A DNA stretch of 64,000 nt from Tessaracoccus lacteus (lineage in GTDB: Bacteria > Actinomycetota > Actinomycetes > Propionibacteriales > Propionibacteriaceae), in NCBI RefSeq assembly GCF_029917005.1, contig NZ_CP123967.1:868001-932000 (forward strand), given 5' to 3'. This document shows, piece after piece, positions 49,443 through 61,020 of the stretch (the stretch's first letter is position 1; each line of letters opens with the position of its first letter). The notes under the pieces were generated by a model. It ran no database searches and was not told the origin of the DNA. It saw nothing but the letters and a program-made list of their open reading frames with translations. The position numbers and the translations under genes were made by a program.

Positions 49443-52400
49443 GTGAAGCCCGATTCCCCGCTCTGGAAGGTCATGGGCCCTGCCGCGTCGCCCGCAGAGC
49501 AGGCCGCGCTCGACGCCGTGCGTGCCCTTCTTCCTGACGACGGCATCGCCACGGCCTGGGCCAATCTTACGTTCATCAGCGAGCAGGGGCGCACCGCCGA
49601 GGTCGACGTGCTGCTGATGACCCGATACGGCATGTTTCTGGTGGAGCTCAAGGGCTGGCATGGCCAGATCAGGGGCAACGCTGCCCGGTGGGATCACAAC
49701 GGGCGCAGCGTCGAGAATCCGCGGATACTCGCCGACCGGAAGGCCAAGTGGCTCAAGAGCCTTCTGAAGGACGTGGCACCGAACGATGCCGCCCGCAAGG
49801 CTCTTCCGCACATCGAGGCGCTGGTCGTCATGCATGGCGAGGGCAGCACGCTCGAGATCGCCAAGCCTGGCGACGTCGGGGTTCTTACGCTCGACGGATA
49901 CAACGTGGGTTCGGCGCCGAGGCTGCGCACGTTGTCGCAGCATCTGGCGGAGTCTCCTCGGTGGACCGGGAACCTGATCGACCTGACACGAGCCAGGCAG
50001 ATTCGAGCCCTGTGTGAGGCGCTGGGCTTTGAGCCGGCACCCAGGGTGCGGATGGTCGGCGACTTCGAGGTTGCCGACGATGCGCCCATCGCGCAGGGCC
50101 GCGACTGGCAGGACGTGCTGGTGCAGCTTCCCGCCATGCCGGAGATCAAGCGACGCCTCCGCCTCTACGACGTGCCCGCGAGGGCGTCGAAGGCGGATCG
50201 GCAGCGCATCGAGCAGTTGGCGCAGCGCGAGTTCCAGCTCACGCAGGGCCTGCATCACAGCGGCATTGCCGTCCCCATCGACTTCAAGCGCACGGACGAC
50301 GGCCCAGCGCTGGTGTTCGAGTACGACCCTGTCGAGGTGCCGCTCGACGCCTACATCGCCAGACGGGGCGCGGAGCTCGATCTCGACCAGCGCATCGCGT
50401 TGATCATCCGTCTCGGCGAGATCCTGCGGTTCGCCCACCATGTGCACCTGCGCCACCGAGCCCTGTCGCCGAGACACGTGTGGGTCACGCCCATCAGCGG
50501 CGAGCTGCCGCATGTGACGATCCGCGACTGGTATCTCGCGCAGCGGAAGAGTTCCACCCGTGACACCACCCGTCTGACGGCGATCAGCGCCGGCATCGAC
50601 GACCTGCTGGGTGTGGCGGACCTCGACGACTGGATCTGGCTCGCGCCAGAGGCCCGCAATGCGGCTGACGGCATCCCGTCGATTCCGCTCGACGTGTACG
50701 GCTTCGGCGCGCTGGCCTACCTGATCCTTGCGGGCAGGGCCCCGGCCGAGACGATCATGGAGTTGGAGCAGCGCCAGTCAGAGGCGGGCGCGCTCGACCC
50801 ACGGGCCGCGTGGCCCGGCACCCCCGACGGTGTCGCCGACGTCATCGCGCAGGCCACCCGCACCGTCGAGTCGGAGCGGCAGCCCACGATCGACGAGGTG
50901 CTGGCCGCCCTGCAGATGGCCAGCGACGAGGCGCGGACGGCGGGCGAGCTTGCCGAGCCGACTCCAGTCGAGGACCCGATCGAGGCGCAGAAGGACGACA
51001 TCATCGACGACCGGTTCATCGTCACCGGCCGACGCGGCGAGGGTTCGAGTGGCGTGGCGCTCGGTGTGTTCGACACCGAGTCGGCCGACCCGGAGCGTGA
51101 GCTGGTGCTGAAGGTGGCCCGCACGGATGCGGCCGGACGTCGACTCGCGAGGGAGGCCGACGCGTTGCGGGCCCTCCGCAACCGTCGGGTGGTGCGTCTG
51201 CTGGACGGACCGCTGCAGGTGGGCGAGCGCCGCGCGCTGCTGCTGGGCGACGCGGGTCGGGAGACCCTGGCGGCGCGCCTGGCCAAGGAGGGCCGTGCCA
51301 CCGTCGGGCAGTTGGAGCAGTACGGCAGCCAGCTGTTGGAGGCGATGATCCACCTGGAGGAGCGCGGCGTCTTCCACCGCGACATCAAGCCGTCGAACCT
51401 CGGCATCACCCCCGACCCGGGCACGCGTCGGCCTTCGCTCGTGCTGTTCGACTTCTCGCTTGCGGGGGAGAGCGTCGACAACCTGACCTCGGGGACACCC
51501 AGCTATCTCGACCCGTATCTGGGCCGCGGCCGCCGCCTGAAGTACGACCGTGCCGCCGAGTTGTGGGCCGTCTCCACGACCCTCTTTGAGATGGCCTCCG
51601 GGCAGCTGCCGTGGTGGGGCGAGGGCGCGGGCCGCCCGATCGATCCCGAAGAGGCTCCGGCCATCGAGCCCGCCATGTTCGAGCCGGTGGTCGCCACGCA
51701 GCTCACCGCGCTCTTCCAACGCGCCCTGAACCCCAGGGCCGAGAAGCGTTTCAGCAACGCAGAGTCGTTGGCGGACGCCTGGCAGGGCGTTTTCGTGTCG
51801 CTCGACACGCAGGATGAGGGCGCGGCTGGCAGCGACGAGCTGGCCGACGCCGCGACCCTCGAGACCCCCGTGGAGCGCTCGGGGCTGTCGGCGCGTGCGC
51901 TGTCTGCGGTCGCGCGACTCGATGCGGCGACGGTCGGCGACCTGCTGGGTGTCGACCCTCGCCGCATCAACTCCATCCGTGGGCTGGGTGAGACGTATCG
52001 CAAGGAGATCCAGGGACGCATCAGAGTCTGGCGGAAACGCCTGAGAGCACCCGAGGAGCTCGCGTCCGAACAGCCGATGGGCACCGAGCGGCTCGTCGAG
52101 CAGTTGATGGCGAAGCTCTCCGGCGGCGACAAGACGATCATCGAGAGCCTGCTGAGCCTCACCGATGACGGCGTCGCTGGCCAGTGGCCCTCCACCGGGG
52201 CCACCGCCCAGGCACTCCGGATGAACAGGCAGCGCGTCGCGCATGCGCTCGACGCCGCGGTCGGGGCGTGGAGCGGCTCGGCCTCCCGGCAGCTCGAGAG
52301 TGTGCTGAATGACGCGGCGACCCTGCTCGCACGGAATGGTCGCGTCATGACTGTGACATCGCTGGCCAGCGCTCTGGTGGGGCAGCGGGGCTCGCTGCTG

Positions 52401-53618
52401 AACGGCGAGGGTCGGTTGCGTCAGGGCGCTGCTTTGCTGCGCGCCGCCTACGAGTTCGATGCCCGCGCGGAGGAGCCGCTGCTGGAGTTGCGTCGGGCCA
52501 TCGGGCAGCGGCCCGATGTCGTCGCGTTGAAGGACTCGGCCGATCCGGACGGCACCGGCCAGGAGTTCCCGTCCGCGGAAGTGCTGACCGAGGCCGCGTT
52601 GGAGCTGGGCCGTCAGGCCGACCAGCTGGTGGCCGGCGGCGTGGTCGTGTCGTCCGCGACGGCCATGGAGGTGCTGGGCGGCATCCTGGAGGCCGACGCA
52701 GCCCCGCTCGCGGCGCTGACGAACAGAGGGCTCATCACGTTGGCGGCCGCCGCGTCCACCACGGCTGCGATCTCCGGTTTTGACGAGTTGTATCCGGTGG
52801 ACCTCGACCCGCAGGAGGCCGTCGAGCGTGCCCTGCGCGGCAAGCCGGGCCGTCGCATCAGCGAGGCGTCGGTGCGGCGCAGCGTCGAGGCACGGTTCCC
52901 GCGCGTGCGGCTGCCGGACGCGCATCGTCTGGACGCGCTCGTCGCGAAGGTGCTGCCGGGTGTCGTGAATGTGGCGGGCGTCTACGAGTTGCCTTCCGAG
53001 GCGCGCTCGACGGCGCACACATCGACGAGGCTGACGGTGGTCGCCCCGGCCGCGATCTCGGAGACGCGCGTCAGGCTCGCCGAGTCGATCGGTCGCCATG
53101 GTGCCTTGACGCTGACGACGCCGCCGAAGCGCTACATGGCCGCGACGAGGGAGTTGGCCGATCAGTTCGGCGTCGAGGTGGTGGATGTCGCTTCTCTGGT
53201 GGTGACGGCGACGCGTGAGCTGGCCGCGCAGTTCGGCGCGCAGTGGCCGTTCGTGCTGGGCGTCGACGCCGGGCCGAAGGGCAGCGCCGACTGGATGCAG
53301 CTGGAGAGTCTGGTGCAGCGGGCCGTCACCCCGCAGTGGGAGGCGCAGCTAGCCGCCGATCGTCCGCTGCTCATCGTCAACGCGGGTCCGCTGGTGCGCT
53401 ACGGCATGTCTGCGGTGCTGTCGAGCCTGCTCGATGTCGGCACGCCCCGCCCGGCGGCCCGCTGGCTGCTTGTGGCCAAGCTCGGCAACCATGCCGTCCC
53501 GCTGCTGGAGGGTAGGCCCGTGCCGCTCGGGCCCAGCGGCTGGGTGGAGCTTCCCTCCGACCTGGCGACCCTCTCCGATCCCGACCTCAACGGCACTACC
53601 TCAGGAGTTCACCCGTGA
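49443..53618 (+). CDS. pglW: BREX-2 protein PglW: NERD domain, degenerate kinase, Ser/Thr kinase
   Basis: About 1391 residues. A NERD nuclease-related domain lies near residues 20-150 (AEVDVLLMTRYGMFLVELKG). A first kinase-like domain follows (about 225-470) in which HRD reads His338-Arg-Ala and the DFG position reads RDW, so it should be inactive. A second kinase (about 520-780) has a G-loop GRRGEGSSG, VLKVA lysine, HRDIKPSN (Asp647) and DFS at 670-672 instead of DFG. Helix-hairpin-helix-like repeats follow (VDPRRINSIRGLGETY). PglW is the kinase subunit of the phage growth limitation/BREX-2 system. GTG 49443 was chosen because residues from an upstream start at 49290 look non-coding. Its stop overlaps the pglX start. 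Confidence 0.92.
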   Translation: MKPDSPLWKVMGPAASPAEQAALDAVRALLPDDGIATAWANLTFISEQGRTAEVDVLLMTRYGMFLVELKGWHGQIRGNAARWDHNGRSVENPRILADRKAKWLKSLLKDVAPNDAARKALPHIEALVVMHGEGSTLEIAKPGDVGVLTLDGYNVGSAPRLRTLSQHLAESPRWTGNLIDLTRARQIRALCEALGFEPAPRVRMVGDFEVADDAPIAQGRDWQDVLVQLPAMPEIKRRLRLYDVPARASKADRQRIEQLAQREFQLTQGLHHSGIAVPIDFKRTDDGPALVFEYDPVEVPLDAYIARRGAELDLDQRIALIIRLGEILRFAHHVHLRHRALSPRHVWVTPISGELPHVTIRDWYLAQRKSSTRDTTRLTAISAGIDDLLGVADLDDWIWLAPEARNAADGIPSIPLDVYGFGALAYLILAGRAPAETIMELEQRQSEAGALDPRAAWPGTPDGVADVIAQATRTVESERQPTIDEVLAALQMASDEARTAGELAEPTPVEDPIEAQKDDIIDDRFIVTGRRGEGSSGVALGVFDTESADPERELVLKVARTDAAGRRLAREADALRALRNRRVVRLLDGPLQVGERRALLLGDAGRETLAARLAKEGRATVGQLEQYGSQLLEAMIHLEERGVFHRDIKPSNLGITPDPGTRRPSLVLFDFSLAGESVDNLTSGTPSYLDPYLGRGRRLKYDRAAELWAVSTTLFEMASGQLPWWGEGAGRPIDPEEAPAIEPAMFEPVVATQLTALFQRALNPRAEKRFSNAESLADAWQGVFVSLDTQDEGAAGSDELADAATLETPVERSGLSARALSAVARLDAATVGDLLGVDPRRINSIRGLGETYRKEIQGRIRVWRKRLRAPEELASEQPMGTERLVEQLMAKLSGGDKTIIESLLSLTDDGVAGQWPSTGATAQALRMNRQRVAHALDAAVGAWSGSASRQLESVLNDAATLLARNGRVMTVTSLASALVGQRGSLLNGEGRLRQGAALLRAAYEFDARAEEPLLELRRAIGQRPDVVALKDSADPDGTGQEFPSAEVLTEAALELGRQADQLVAGGVVVSSATAMEVLGGILEADAAPLAALTNRGLITLAAAASTTAAISGFDELYPVDLDPQEAVERALRGKPGRRISEASVRRSVEARFPRVRLPDAHRLDALVAKVLPGVVNVAGVYELPSEARSTAHTSTRLTVVAPAAISETRVRLAESIGRHGALTLTTPPKRYMAATRELADQFGVEVVDVASLVVTATRELAAQFGAQWPFVLGVDAGPKGSADWMQLESLVQRAVTPQWEAQLAADRPLLIVNAGPLVRYGMSAVLSSLLDVGTPRPAARWLLVAKLGNHAVPLLEGRPVPLGPSGWVELPSDLATLSDPDLNGTTSGVHP

Positions 53619-56600
53619 TCGATTCGGCCGCGCTGCTCGCCGACCTCAAGGCCCAGCTGAAGCTCCTCCAGGGGGACCTGCGTGCGCGCGCGGAGGATCC
53701 TGGCAACCCGTGGGGCGTGCGGCTGAAGGAGACCTACGCCGAGGCGCTGCGCCGCGAGCGCACCGGCTTCTCCTGGGTGACGTGGCGCGACAACGAGGTG
53801 GATCAGGCCGCTGTGGCGTGGATCGTGGCGACAACGTTCCTGCGGTTCTGTGAGGACAACGACCTGCTGGTGGGCGCGAAGGTGGACGGTCTGCCCACCT
53901 CGATCGGCTGGATCGCCGGGCCGGGGGACCGCGTGCAGCGCGCCGAGGAGAACCTGACGGCCTATTTCCGCGACAACCCGACGCACAACCGGCGCCACTG
54001 GCTGCAGCAGGGCTTCGCCGTGCTGGCGGCGCAGCCCGCGGGCGCCGCGCTGGTGGACGCCCGGCACAACCCGGTGTGGAGCGCCGAGATCAGCCCGGAG
54101 TCGGCGACGGCGCTCATCGCGTTCTGGCGTCGAGTGGGCGACGACGGCACCCTGGTGCACGACTTCACCGACCCCGAGCTGGGCACCCGATTCCTCGGCG
54201 ACCTCTACCAGGACCTTTCGGAGCACGCCAAGAAGACGTTCGCGCTGCTGCAGACGCCCATGTTCGTGGAGGAGTTCATCCTCGACCAGACGCTCACCCC
54301 TGCGTTGGCGGAGTTCGGGCCGGACGACCTCAAGCTGATCGACCCGGCCTGCGGCTCGGGGCACTTCCTGCTCGGCGCCTTCGAGCGACTGAACCGGGCC
54401 TGGCTCGAGGCCGCCCCGGCGCTCGACGCGAAGGAGCGCGTGCGCCGCGCCATGGCGTCGATCCACGGCGTGGACCTCAACCCGTTCGCCGTCGCGATCG
54501 CGCGCTTCCGGCTGACGGTCGCCGGGCTCACGGCTGCGGGTGAGCGGTCGCTGGTGGGCGTGCCGGCGATGGGATTCCGGCTCGCGATCGGTGACTCACT
54601 GCTCGGCCCGAGCCGGTCCACGCAGGACAGGCTCGTGGGTGATCAGGATGACGAGTCCGAGGCGCTCACGTTCTCGTACGATACTGAGGACGTCGACGAC
54701 TACTTCGGCATCCTCGCGCCCGGCCAGTACCACGTGGTGGTGGGCAACCCGCCCTATATCACCGTCAAGGACAAGGCGCTGAACGTGCTGTACCGCGGGA
54801 CCTACGTCTCGGCCGCGGGGAAGTACGCGCTGTCCGCGCCGTTCATGGAGCTCTTCTTCCGGCTGGCCATCGCGGGTGGGCCGGGCCGCGGCGCTGGCTA
54901 TGTCGGGCAGATCACGTCCAACTCGTTCATGAAGCGCGAGTTCGGCAGGAAGCTCATCGAGGTCGTCTTCGCCGGTCAGGACCCGGGCCATAGGCGCGAG
55001 CGTGTCGCGATCGACCTCACGCAGGTGATCGATACCTCCGGCGCCTACATCCCAGGCCACGGTACCCCCACCGTGATCATCGTGGGTCGGCGACGCAACC
55101 CCGTCGGCGACCGCGTGCGCGCTGTGCTGGGCGTCCGCGGCGAGCCCGGCCAGCCCGCCGACCCGGCCAGGGGACTGGTGTGGAGTGAGATCGTCGGGCA
55201 TCTCGGTGAGCCCGGGTACGACGGCAGCTTCGTGTCGGTGACCGACCTCGACCGCGAGGTGCTGCTCGGCCACCCGTGGTCACTCAGTGGCGGCGGTGCA
55301 GTGGACTTGAAGGAGCATCTCGAGAATCTCGCATCGCAAACCTTGGCAGAGACCGGCATCGATGTAGGTATGACGGACCTTACCGGGGAGGACGAGGTAT
55401 TCATCCTGCCTCGGTATGTGATTTCCAGGCTTTCCTGGCTCGCGAACAGTCCGGCTCTGGTGGAGGGTGAGGGAGTGCGTGACTATCGCGTTTCATCTGC
55501 CGACCGCAGCCTGCTTCCCAACACGATGGAGGGGATGCCCATTTCGCTAAATGGGCCAGTGGCGGCGTGGTTCTGGAGGTATCGGACAAAGCTGTCAAAC
55601 AGACTCTATTTCGGTCAGCGGCCTGTCGAGCGTGGGATGCGTTGGTTCGATCATGCAATGTTCTTCGCTGGTCGCCACGCCACGCCACTGACGATCACCT
55701 TCGCCTTCGTCGCCACGCACAACCACTTCGTGCTGGACCGCGGCGGCAAGGTGTTCAAGCAGACCGCGCCGGTGATCAAGCTGCCGGAGGGCGCAACCGA
55801 GGACCGGCACCTGGAGCTGCTGGGCGTGCTGAACTCGTCGGCGGCGTGCTTCTGGCTTCACAGCATGTGCTTGGGCAAACCTCTCAAGGGCGAGGAGTGG
55901 GAGCGGAGGTACGAGTACGACGCGACGAAGGTGTCAGGCTTTCCACTCCCCGCGAGCCTGCCGCTTGAGCGGGCTCGCAGGCTCGATGCACTCGCCGTGG
56001 AACTGAGTGGTCATGTGCCGGCTGCAATCATCGATCGGTGGCAGTCGAACCCAGCTGGCTCTTTGGCCCAAGCGCTGCAGATCGGGCGGGCAGAATCGTT
56101 GCGAATCCGAGCGTGCATGGTCTTTGAGCAGGAGGAGTTGGATTGGGAGGTCTATCGCAGATACGGCCTCCTGGACCATGACCTGACCTACCAGGGCTCA
56201 TTGATCGACGGAGTCGCTCTGGGTGAACGCGCCTTCGAGGTTGACTTGGCCAGGCGCGTCGAGGACGGCATTGAACAGACCAAGTGGTTCGAGCGTCGCG
56301 GGTCCAACCCGATCACCGAGCTACCCGAAACCTGGCCCGCGGACTACCGCGACCTGGTGCGGCGACGCCTCGACCTGATAGCTGGCGACCGCAGCATCCG
56401 CCTGCTGGAGAAGCCTGAGTTCAAGCGCCGCTGGGCCACCACGACGTGGGAGTCGCAGCGCACGCAGGCGCTGCAGGGCGCGCTGCTCGACCGGCTCGAG
56501 GACCCGGCCCTCTGGCGCGACGGCGCCGGCCCCGTCATGCGGTCGGTCGCCGAGCTGGCCGACCTGCTGCGTGCCGACGAACCAGTCAGGGAGCTCGCCC

Positions 56601-57217
56601 GCGCGCTGACCGGCAGCACCGATCCCGACCTGGCCGCAGTCATCGGCGCGCTCGCTTCCGGCGAGGCCGTGCCGTTCCTGGCCGCCTACCGCCACAAGCC
56701 GTCGGGCATCGAGAAGTACCGCGCCTGGCAGGCCGTGTGGGAGCTGCAGCGCCGCGAGGACGCGGGCGAGACCGTGACGATTCCGGTGCCGCCGAAGTAC
56801 TCCAAGGATGACTTCGTCAAGGACGAGTACTGGAAGGCGCGCGGCAAGCTGGACGTGCCCAAGGAACGCTTCATCGCCTACCCGGGTGTGGCGCGCGAGG
56901 GCGACCCGACGCCCGTGCTGGGCTGGGCAGGCTGGGACCACCGCGACCAGGGCCTCGCGCTCGCCCGCGACTACGCGACACAGCAGGCGCTCGCGACAAG
57001 CGACGACGCGCTCGTGCCGCTCGTTGCGGGCCTGGTGGAGCTCGAGCCGTGGCTCGAGCAGTGGCACTCCGACATCGACCCGACGTACGGTATGAGCGCC
57101 TACGCGGTGGTGCACCAGTTCATCGACGGCCAGCTGGCCGTGATGGGCCAGACGCGTGACCAGGTGACGGCATGGCTGCCGCCACGTCCGACCCGTGGGC
57201 GGAGGGCCTCACGATGA
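53615..57217 (+). CDS. pglX: BREX-2 adenine-specific DNA methyltransferase PglX
   Basis: A 1200-residue methyltransferase that marks host DNA in BREX-2. SAM-binding motif I is [11 protein letters not shown] at residue 243, and catalytic motif IV is NPPY at 378-381, typical of N6-adenine methylation. The region after about residue 550 should hold the target-recognition part. Bases 55290-55680 and about 55850-56330 have clearly less G+C at third codon positions than the rest, suggesting exchange of the specificity region. No long homopolymer run that could drive phase variation is seen. It overlaps pglW (GTGA) and pglY (ATGA) by four bases. Confidence 0.95.
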   Translation: MIDSAALLADLKAQLKLLQGDLRARAEDPGNPWGVRLKETYAEALRRERTGFSWVTWRDNEVDQAAVAWIVATTFLRFCEDNDLLVGAKVDGLPTSIGWIAGPGDRVQRAEENLTAYFRDNPTHNRRHWLQQGFAVLAAQPAGAALVDARHNPVWSAEISPESATALIAFWRRVGDDGTLVHDFTDPELGTRFLGDLYQDLSEHAKKTFALLQTPMFVEEFILDQTLTPALAEFGPDDLKLIDPACGSGHFLLGAFERLNRAWLEAAPALDAKERVRRAMASIHGVDLNPFAVAIARFRLTVAGLTAAGERSLVGVPAMGFRLAIGDSLLGPSRSTQDRLVGDQDDESEALTFSYDTEDVDDYFGILAPGQYHVVVGNPPYITVKDKALNVLYRGTYVSAAGKYALSAPFMELFFRLAIAGGPGRGAGYVGQITSNSFMKREFGRKLIEVVFAGQDPGHRRERVAIDLTQVIDTSGAYIPGHGTPTVIIVGRRRNPVGDRVRAVLGVRGEPGQPADPARGLVWSEIVGHLGEPGYDGSFVSVTDLDREVLLGHPWSLSGGGAVDLKEHLENLASQTLAETGIDVGMTDLTGEDEVFILPRYVISRLSWLANSPALVEGEGVRDYRVSSADRSLLPNTMEGMPISLNGPVAAWFWRYRTKLSNRLYFGQRPVERGMRWFDHAMFFAGRHATPLTITFAFVATHNHFVLDRGGKVFKQTAPVIKLPEGATEDRHLELLGVLNSSAACFWLHSMCLGKPLKGEEWERRYEYDATKVSGFPLPASLPLERARRLDALAVELSGHVPAAIIDRWQSNPAGSLAQALQIGRAESLRIRACMVFEQEELDWEVYRRYGLLDHDLTYQGSLIDGVALGERAFEVDLARRVEDGIEQTKWFERRGSNPITELPETWPADYRDLVRRRLDLIAGDRSIRLLEKPEFKRRWATTTWESQRTQALQGALLDRLEDPALWRDGAGPVMRSVAELADLLRADEPVRELARALTGSTDPDLAAVIGALASGEAVPFLAAYRHKPSGIEKYRAWQAVWELQRREDAGETVTIPVPPKYSKDDFVKDEYWKARGKLDVPKERFIAYPGVAREGDPTPVLGWAGWDHRDQGLALARDYATQQALATSDDALVPLVAGLVELEPWLEQWHSDIDPTYGMSAYAVVHQFIDGQLAVMGQTRDQVTAWLPPRPTRGRRASR

Positions 57218-60200
57218 CCAACCTGCAACTGCCGCTGCGCGACGCGATCGACATCCCCCGACGCGTGCACGACGACGACTTCGTCCTGCAGATCCAGCGC
57301 GCGCAGGAGGCCCCCGACCAGACGCTCGACGACTACGTCATCACCGCGTCGATCGCCGGATCGTTCGAGAAGGGCCTCGGCATGGTCGAGGCGGCCCTGG
57401 CCAGTGGCACGTCCAAAGGCGCGTTCATCCACGGCTCGTTCGGCTCCGGCAAGTCGCACTACCTCGCCGTCATGCACCTGCTGCTGGCAGGCAACGCGCA
57501 CGCGCGGGCGCTGCCCGGGCTGCAGGCGCAGGTCGCGGCGCACCAGAGCCTGCTCGGCCGCAAGCTGCTGGCGATCGACTACCACCTCATCGGCGCCGAA
57601 TCCTTCGATTCGGCGCTTTTCGGCGGCTACCTCAAGACCGTCAAGCAACGGCATCCCGACGCCGCCGCGCCCGTGTTGCACCGCTCCGACGCGCTCTTCG
57701 ACAACGCCGACCTGCTGCGCGCGCAGCTGGGCGACGACGCGTTCTTCGCCCGGTTCCGGTCCGGCGGGCAGGCGTCGTCGGGCTGGGGCTCGTTCGCCGC
57801 GACCCTGACGCCCGCGCTCTACGACGCGGCCCGCGCCAAGCCCGCGGTCGACCCCGACCGGCAGCGCGTCGTCGCCGACCTCGTCGCCACCTACTTCCCG
57901 GCTTACGAGAACACCGGCACCTGGCTCGACATCTCCGACGGCCTGCTCGCCATGACCACGCACGCCAAGGGCCTCGGCTACGACGGCATCGTCCTGTTCC
58001 TCGACGAACTGGTGCTGTGGCTCGCGAACCACCTGCGCGACACGGCCTTCATCCAGACCGAGACCTCCAAGGTCGCCAAGCTGGTCGAAACCGGCATCGG
58101 AGCGCTGCCCATCCCGCTCGTCTCGTTTGTCGCCCGTCAGCGCAACCTGAAGGACTTCCTCGGCGGCGGCGCCGTCGGGGCCGAACAGGTGGCGCTCGAC
58201 GACTCGTTCCAGTGGTGGGAGGGGCGCTTCGAGAAGATCCCGCTGGCGGCCGCGAACCTGCCGGAGATCGTCCACAAGCGCCTGCTGACCCCCACCAGCG
58301 ACGACGGCGCGGCCGCGCTCGCCGCCGCCGTCAACCGGGTCAAGGCCAACCCGGTGGCCTTCAGGCACCTGCTTACCGACGAGGCCAACTCGAACGCCGT
58401 CGACTTCGCACAGGTCTACCCGTTCACTCCCGCGCTCGTCGACGCGATGATCGCGCTGTCGTCGATCATGCAGCGCGAACGCACCGCGCTGAAGATCATG
58501 AGCGAACTGCTCTCTGAGGGCCGCGACGAGCTGACCGTCGGCGACGTCATCCCCGTCGGCGACCTCTTCGACGTCGTGGTGCTCGGCGACGCCGAGCCGC
58601 TCACCGACGACATGAAGGACCTGTTCCGCGCCGCCCGCAAGTTCTACACGTCCAAGATGCGGCCCTACCTGCTGGGCCGCCACGGGCTGACCGAGGCCGA
58701 CGCAAGGAGCCTGCCCCGCACGCACCCGTTCCGACGCGACGACCGGCTCGCCAAGACGCTGCTCGTGGCCGCGATCGCGCCCGGCGCGACGTCGCTGAAG
58801 GACCTCACCGCGTCCAAGCTGGCCGCGCTCAACTTCGGCAGCGTCGTCGCGATGATCCCCGGCCAGGAGGCGGGCCAGGTCGTCAGGCTCGCCAAGGACT
58901 GGTCCGCGGAGTTCGGCGAGATCACCATCGGCGCGCAGCCCGGGGACCCGGTCATCTCGCTCGCGCTCACGGGCGTCGACTACGACGCGGTGCTCGCAGG
59001 CGTGCAGACAGAGGACACCCACGAGAACCGGCGCAGGACTCTGCGCGGGCTGCTGGCCGAACAGCTGGGCGCCACGTCGAGCGGGGCGCTCACCAGCGCC
59101 GACTACTCTCTCAGCCACGTGTGGCGGGGGCAGAAGCGCGACGTCGACGTCGTCTTCGGCAACGTGCGCGACGTGCGGGCCATGCCCGACCAGGCGCTGC
59201 TCGCCGCCGACGGGCGGTGGAAGCTCGTGGTCGACTTCCCGTTCGACGACGAGGGCAACCCGCCCGCCGACGACGTCGTGCGGCTGGTCGGCCTCCGCGA
59301 GGACCGCAGGGAGAGCGACACCATCGCGTGGCTGCCGCACTTCCTGACCTCCGCGCGGATGGACGACATCGGCAAGCTGGTCACGCTCGACTACCTGCTC
59401 ACCGGGACGCACTTCGACCAGTACTCCACCGTGCTGCCTGTGGCCGACCGCGAGCCCGCGCGTCGGCAGCTAACCAACCAGCGCGACTCGCTCAAACAGC
59501 AGATTGTCGCGGCGCTGCGGCAGGCCTACGGTATCGACGCCGCCACCGACGACCACCTGGGCGACCGGGTGCCTGAGGGCAACACGTTCTTCACGCTCGC
59601 GCCCGACTACACGCCGCAGAAGCCGTCGGCCGCATCGTTCGGCGAAGCGGTCGTCGCGGTTCTCGGAGGCGCACTCGACGCGCGCTACGCGCGGCACCCC
59701 AGGATCGACCGCGGCGGCGACGAGGTGCGACGCGCCGAGTTCACCGCGGTGCTGGACCTGGTGCGCTCTGCCATGAACAAGGGCGGCCGCCTCGACACCA
59801 TCGACCGGCCCACCGCCAACAGGGTGCGGCGCGTGATCGACGCGTACGGCGTCGGCACGCTCCGAGAGGTGACCTACGTCCTCGCCCCCGAGCACTTCAC
59901 GTGGCACGACACGTTCACCAAGGCCATCGCACACGACGATGCCACCGTCGCCACCCTGCGCGCCGCACTCGCGGACATCGGGATGACGTCGGACGCGCAG
60001 GACCTTCTGGTCCTCGCCTGGGTCGCGCTCACCGACCGGCAGCTGCGGCACTACGGCGGCAGCGTCGGCGTGCCCGGCATCGGCGGGCTCAAGAACGAGT
60101 TCACGCTCCTGGAACCCGAACTGCCCACCGGCGACGACTGGCTGTTGGCGCTCGCGCGCGCCAAGGCCCTGTTCGGGCTGGCGGCCGACGAGCACCACCT

Positions 60201-61020
60201 GTCCAGCGCGGCGGTGCAGCGGGTCGGTGACGCGCTCAACGCCAAGGTCCGAGGCCTCGACCGCGCGGTCTCCGACCTCGTCAGCGAACTGGAGGCCCAC
60301 GCGGAGGTGCTCGGCCTCAGCGACGTCAGCCCCCGACTCGCCACTGCCCACCGCGGGGCCGACCTAGTTTGGGCGCTCTCGACCGCATCGGATCACGTCG
60401 ACCGGATCCGCGTGCTCGGCGAGTTCGAACTCGACGACGAGCTGCAGCCGCTAGGCAGGTCGCTGGCCTCCGCCAGTGACGTGGCGGCCCGCCTCAAGGG
60501 CGCCAACTGGCAGGTGGTCGACCAGCTGGAGGATCTGGACGGTGACGTGGCAGACCACGCGCTGCGGACGCTGCGGGTCGCGGCAGGGCGGGAAGAGCTG
60601 CACGCCGGCCTCGGCGAGGCGTTGAAGGCGGCCGCGGCAGAGGCGACCTCGGTACTCGTCGAACGGCGACCCACCGCGCCGCGCGACTCCGACGGCGCCG
60701 CGGCCGCGGCCCGGGCGCAGCGTGAGGCAGAGCAGGAGCGGCTCCGGCGGCAGCAGGAGGATCTGGCGCGCCGACAGCGCGAGGCCGCCGAGCAGGAGGC
60801 CAGGCTGCGCGTGGAGCGGGCCGACCTCGAGCGCCAGCGGGAGGAGGCTCGACTCGAGGCCGAGCGGATCAGGCGCGAGGAGGAGGCCCGCATCGGCCAG
60901 ACGCACGCCGTCGACGTCAGCGACGTGCGCCGGCTGGAAGACCTGCTGCATCAGCTGACAGGGGAGCTGAACCACCCGGTCGACGGCAAGACGCTGAAGG
61001 TCTCGTGGCGATGGCAGTGA
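57214..61020 (+). CDS. pglY: BREX-2 ATPase PglY
   Basis: A 1268-residue P-loop ATPase (BrxC/PglY family). Walker A is GSFGSGKSH at residues 74-82, and Walker B-like [13 protein letters not shown] follows near residue 260. The C-terminal part from about residue 1160 to 1230 is a highly charged coiled coil rich in Arg, Glu and Gln. ATG 57214 overlaps the pglX stop and has GGAGG about ten bases upstream; an in-frame ATG at 57172 would add 14 residues. It is thought to power the BREX complex together with PglZ. Confidence 0.94.
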   Translation: MTNLQLPLRDAIDIPRRVHDDDFVLQIQRAQEAPDQTLDDYVITASIAGSFEKGLGMVEAALASGTSKGAFIHGSFGSGKSHYLAVMHLLLAGNAHARALPGLQAQVAAHQSLLGRKLLAIDYHLIGAESFDSALFGGYLKTVKQRHPDAAAPVLHRSDALFDNADLLRAQLGDDAFFARFRSGGQASSGWGSFAATLTPALYDAARAKPAVDPDRQRVVADLVATYFPAYENTGTWLDISDGLLAMTTHAKGLGYDGIVLFLDELVLWLANHLRDTAFIQTETSKVAKLVETGIGALPIPLVSFVARQRNLKDFLGGGAVGAEQVALDDSFQWWEGRFEKIPLAAANLPEIVHKRLLTPTSDDGAAALAAAVNRVKANPVAFRHLLTDEANSNAVDFAQVYPFTPALVDAMIALSSIMQRERTALKIMSELLSEGRDELTVGDVIPVGDLFDVVVLGDAEPLTDDMKDLFRAARKFYTSKMRPYLLGRHGLTEADARSLPRTHPFRRDDRLAKTLLVAAIAPGATSLKDLTASKLAALNFGSVVAMIPGQEAGQVVRLAKDWSAEFGEITIGAQPGDPVISLALTGVDYDAVLAGVQTEDTHENRRRTLRGLLAEQLGATSSGALTSADYSLSHVWRGQKRDVDVVFGNVRDVRAMPDQALLAADGRWKLVVDFPFDDEGNPPADDVVRLVGLREDRRESDTIAWLPHFLTSARMDDIGKLVTLDYLLTGTHFDQYSTVLPVADREPARRQLTNQRDSLKQQIVAALRQAYGIDAATDDHLGDRVPEGNTFFTLAPDYTPQKPSAASFGEAVVAVLGGALDARYARHPRIDRGGDEVRRAEFTAVLDLVRSAMNKGGRLDTIDRPTANRVRRVIDAYGVGTLREVTYVLAPEHFTWHDTFTKAIAHDDATVATLRAALADIGMTSDAQDLLVLAWVALTDRQLRHYGGSVGVPGIGGLKNEFTLLEPELPTGDDWLLALARAKALFGLAADEHHLSSAAVQRVGDALNAKVRGLDRAVSDLVSELEAHAEVLGLSDVSPRLATAHRGADLVWALSTASDHVDRIRVLGEFELDDELQPLGRSLASASDVAARLKGANWQVVDQLEDLDGDVADHALRTLRVAAGREELHAGLGEALKAAAAEATSVLVERRPTAPRDSDGAAAAARAQREAEQERLRRQQEDLARRQREAAEQEARLRVERADLERQREEARLEAERIRREEEARIGQTHAVDVSDVRRLEDLLHQLTGELNHPVDGKTLKVSWRWQ

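Noticed and set aside
53615..57217. Phase-variable homopolymer tract in pglX, as known for Streptomyces coelicolor pglX
   Set aside because: The longest G runs I see are about five bases, too short to suggest slippage switching.
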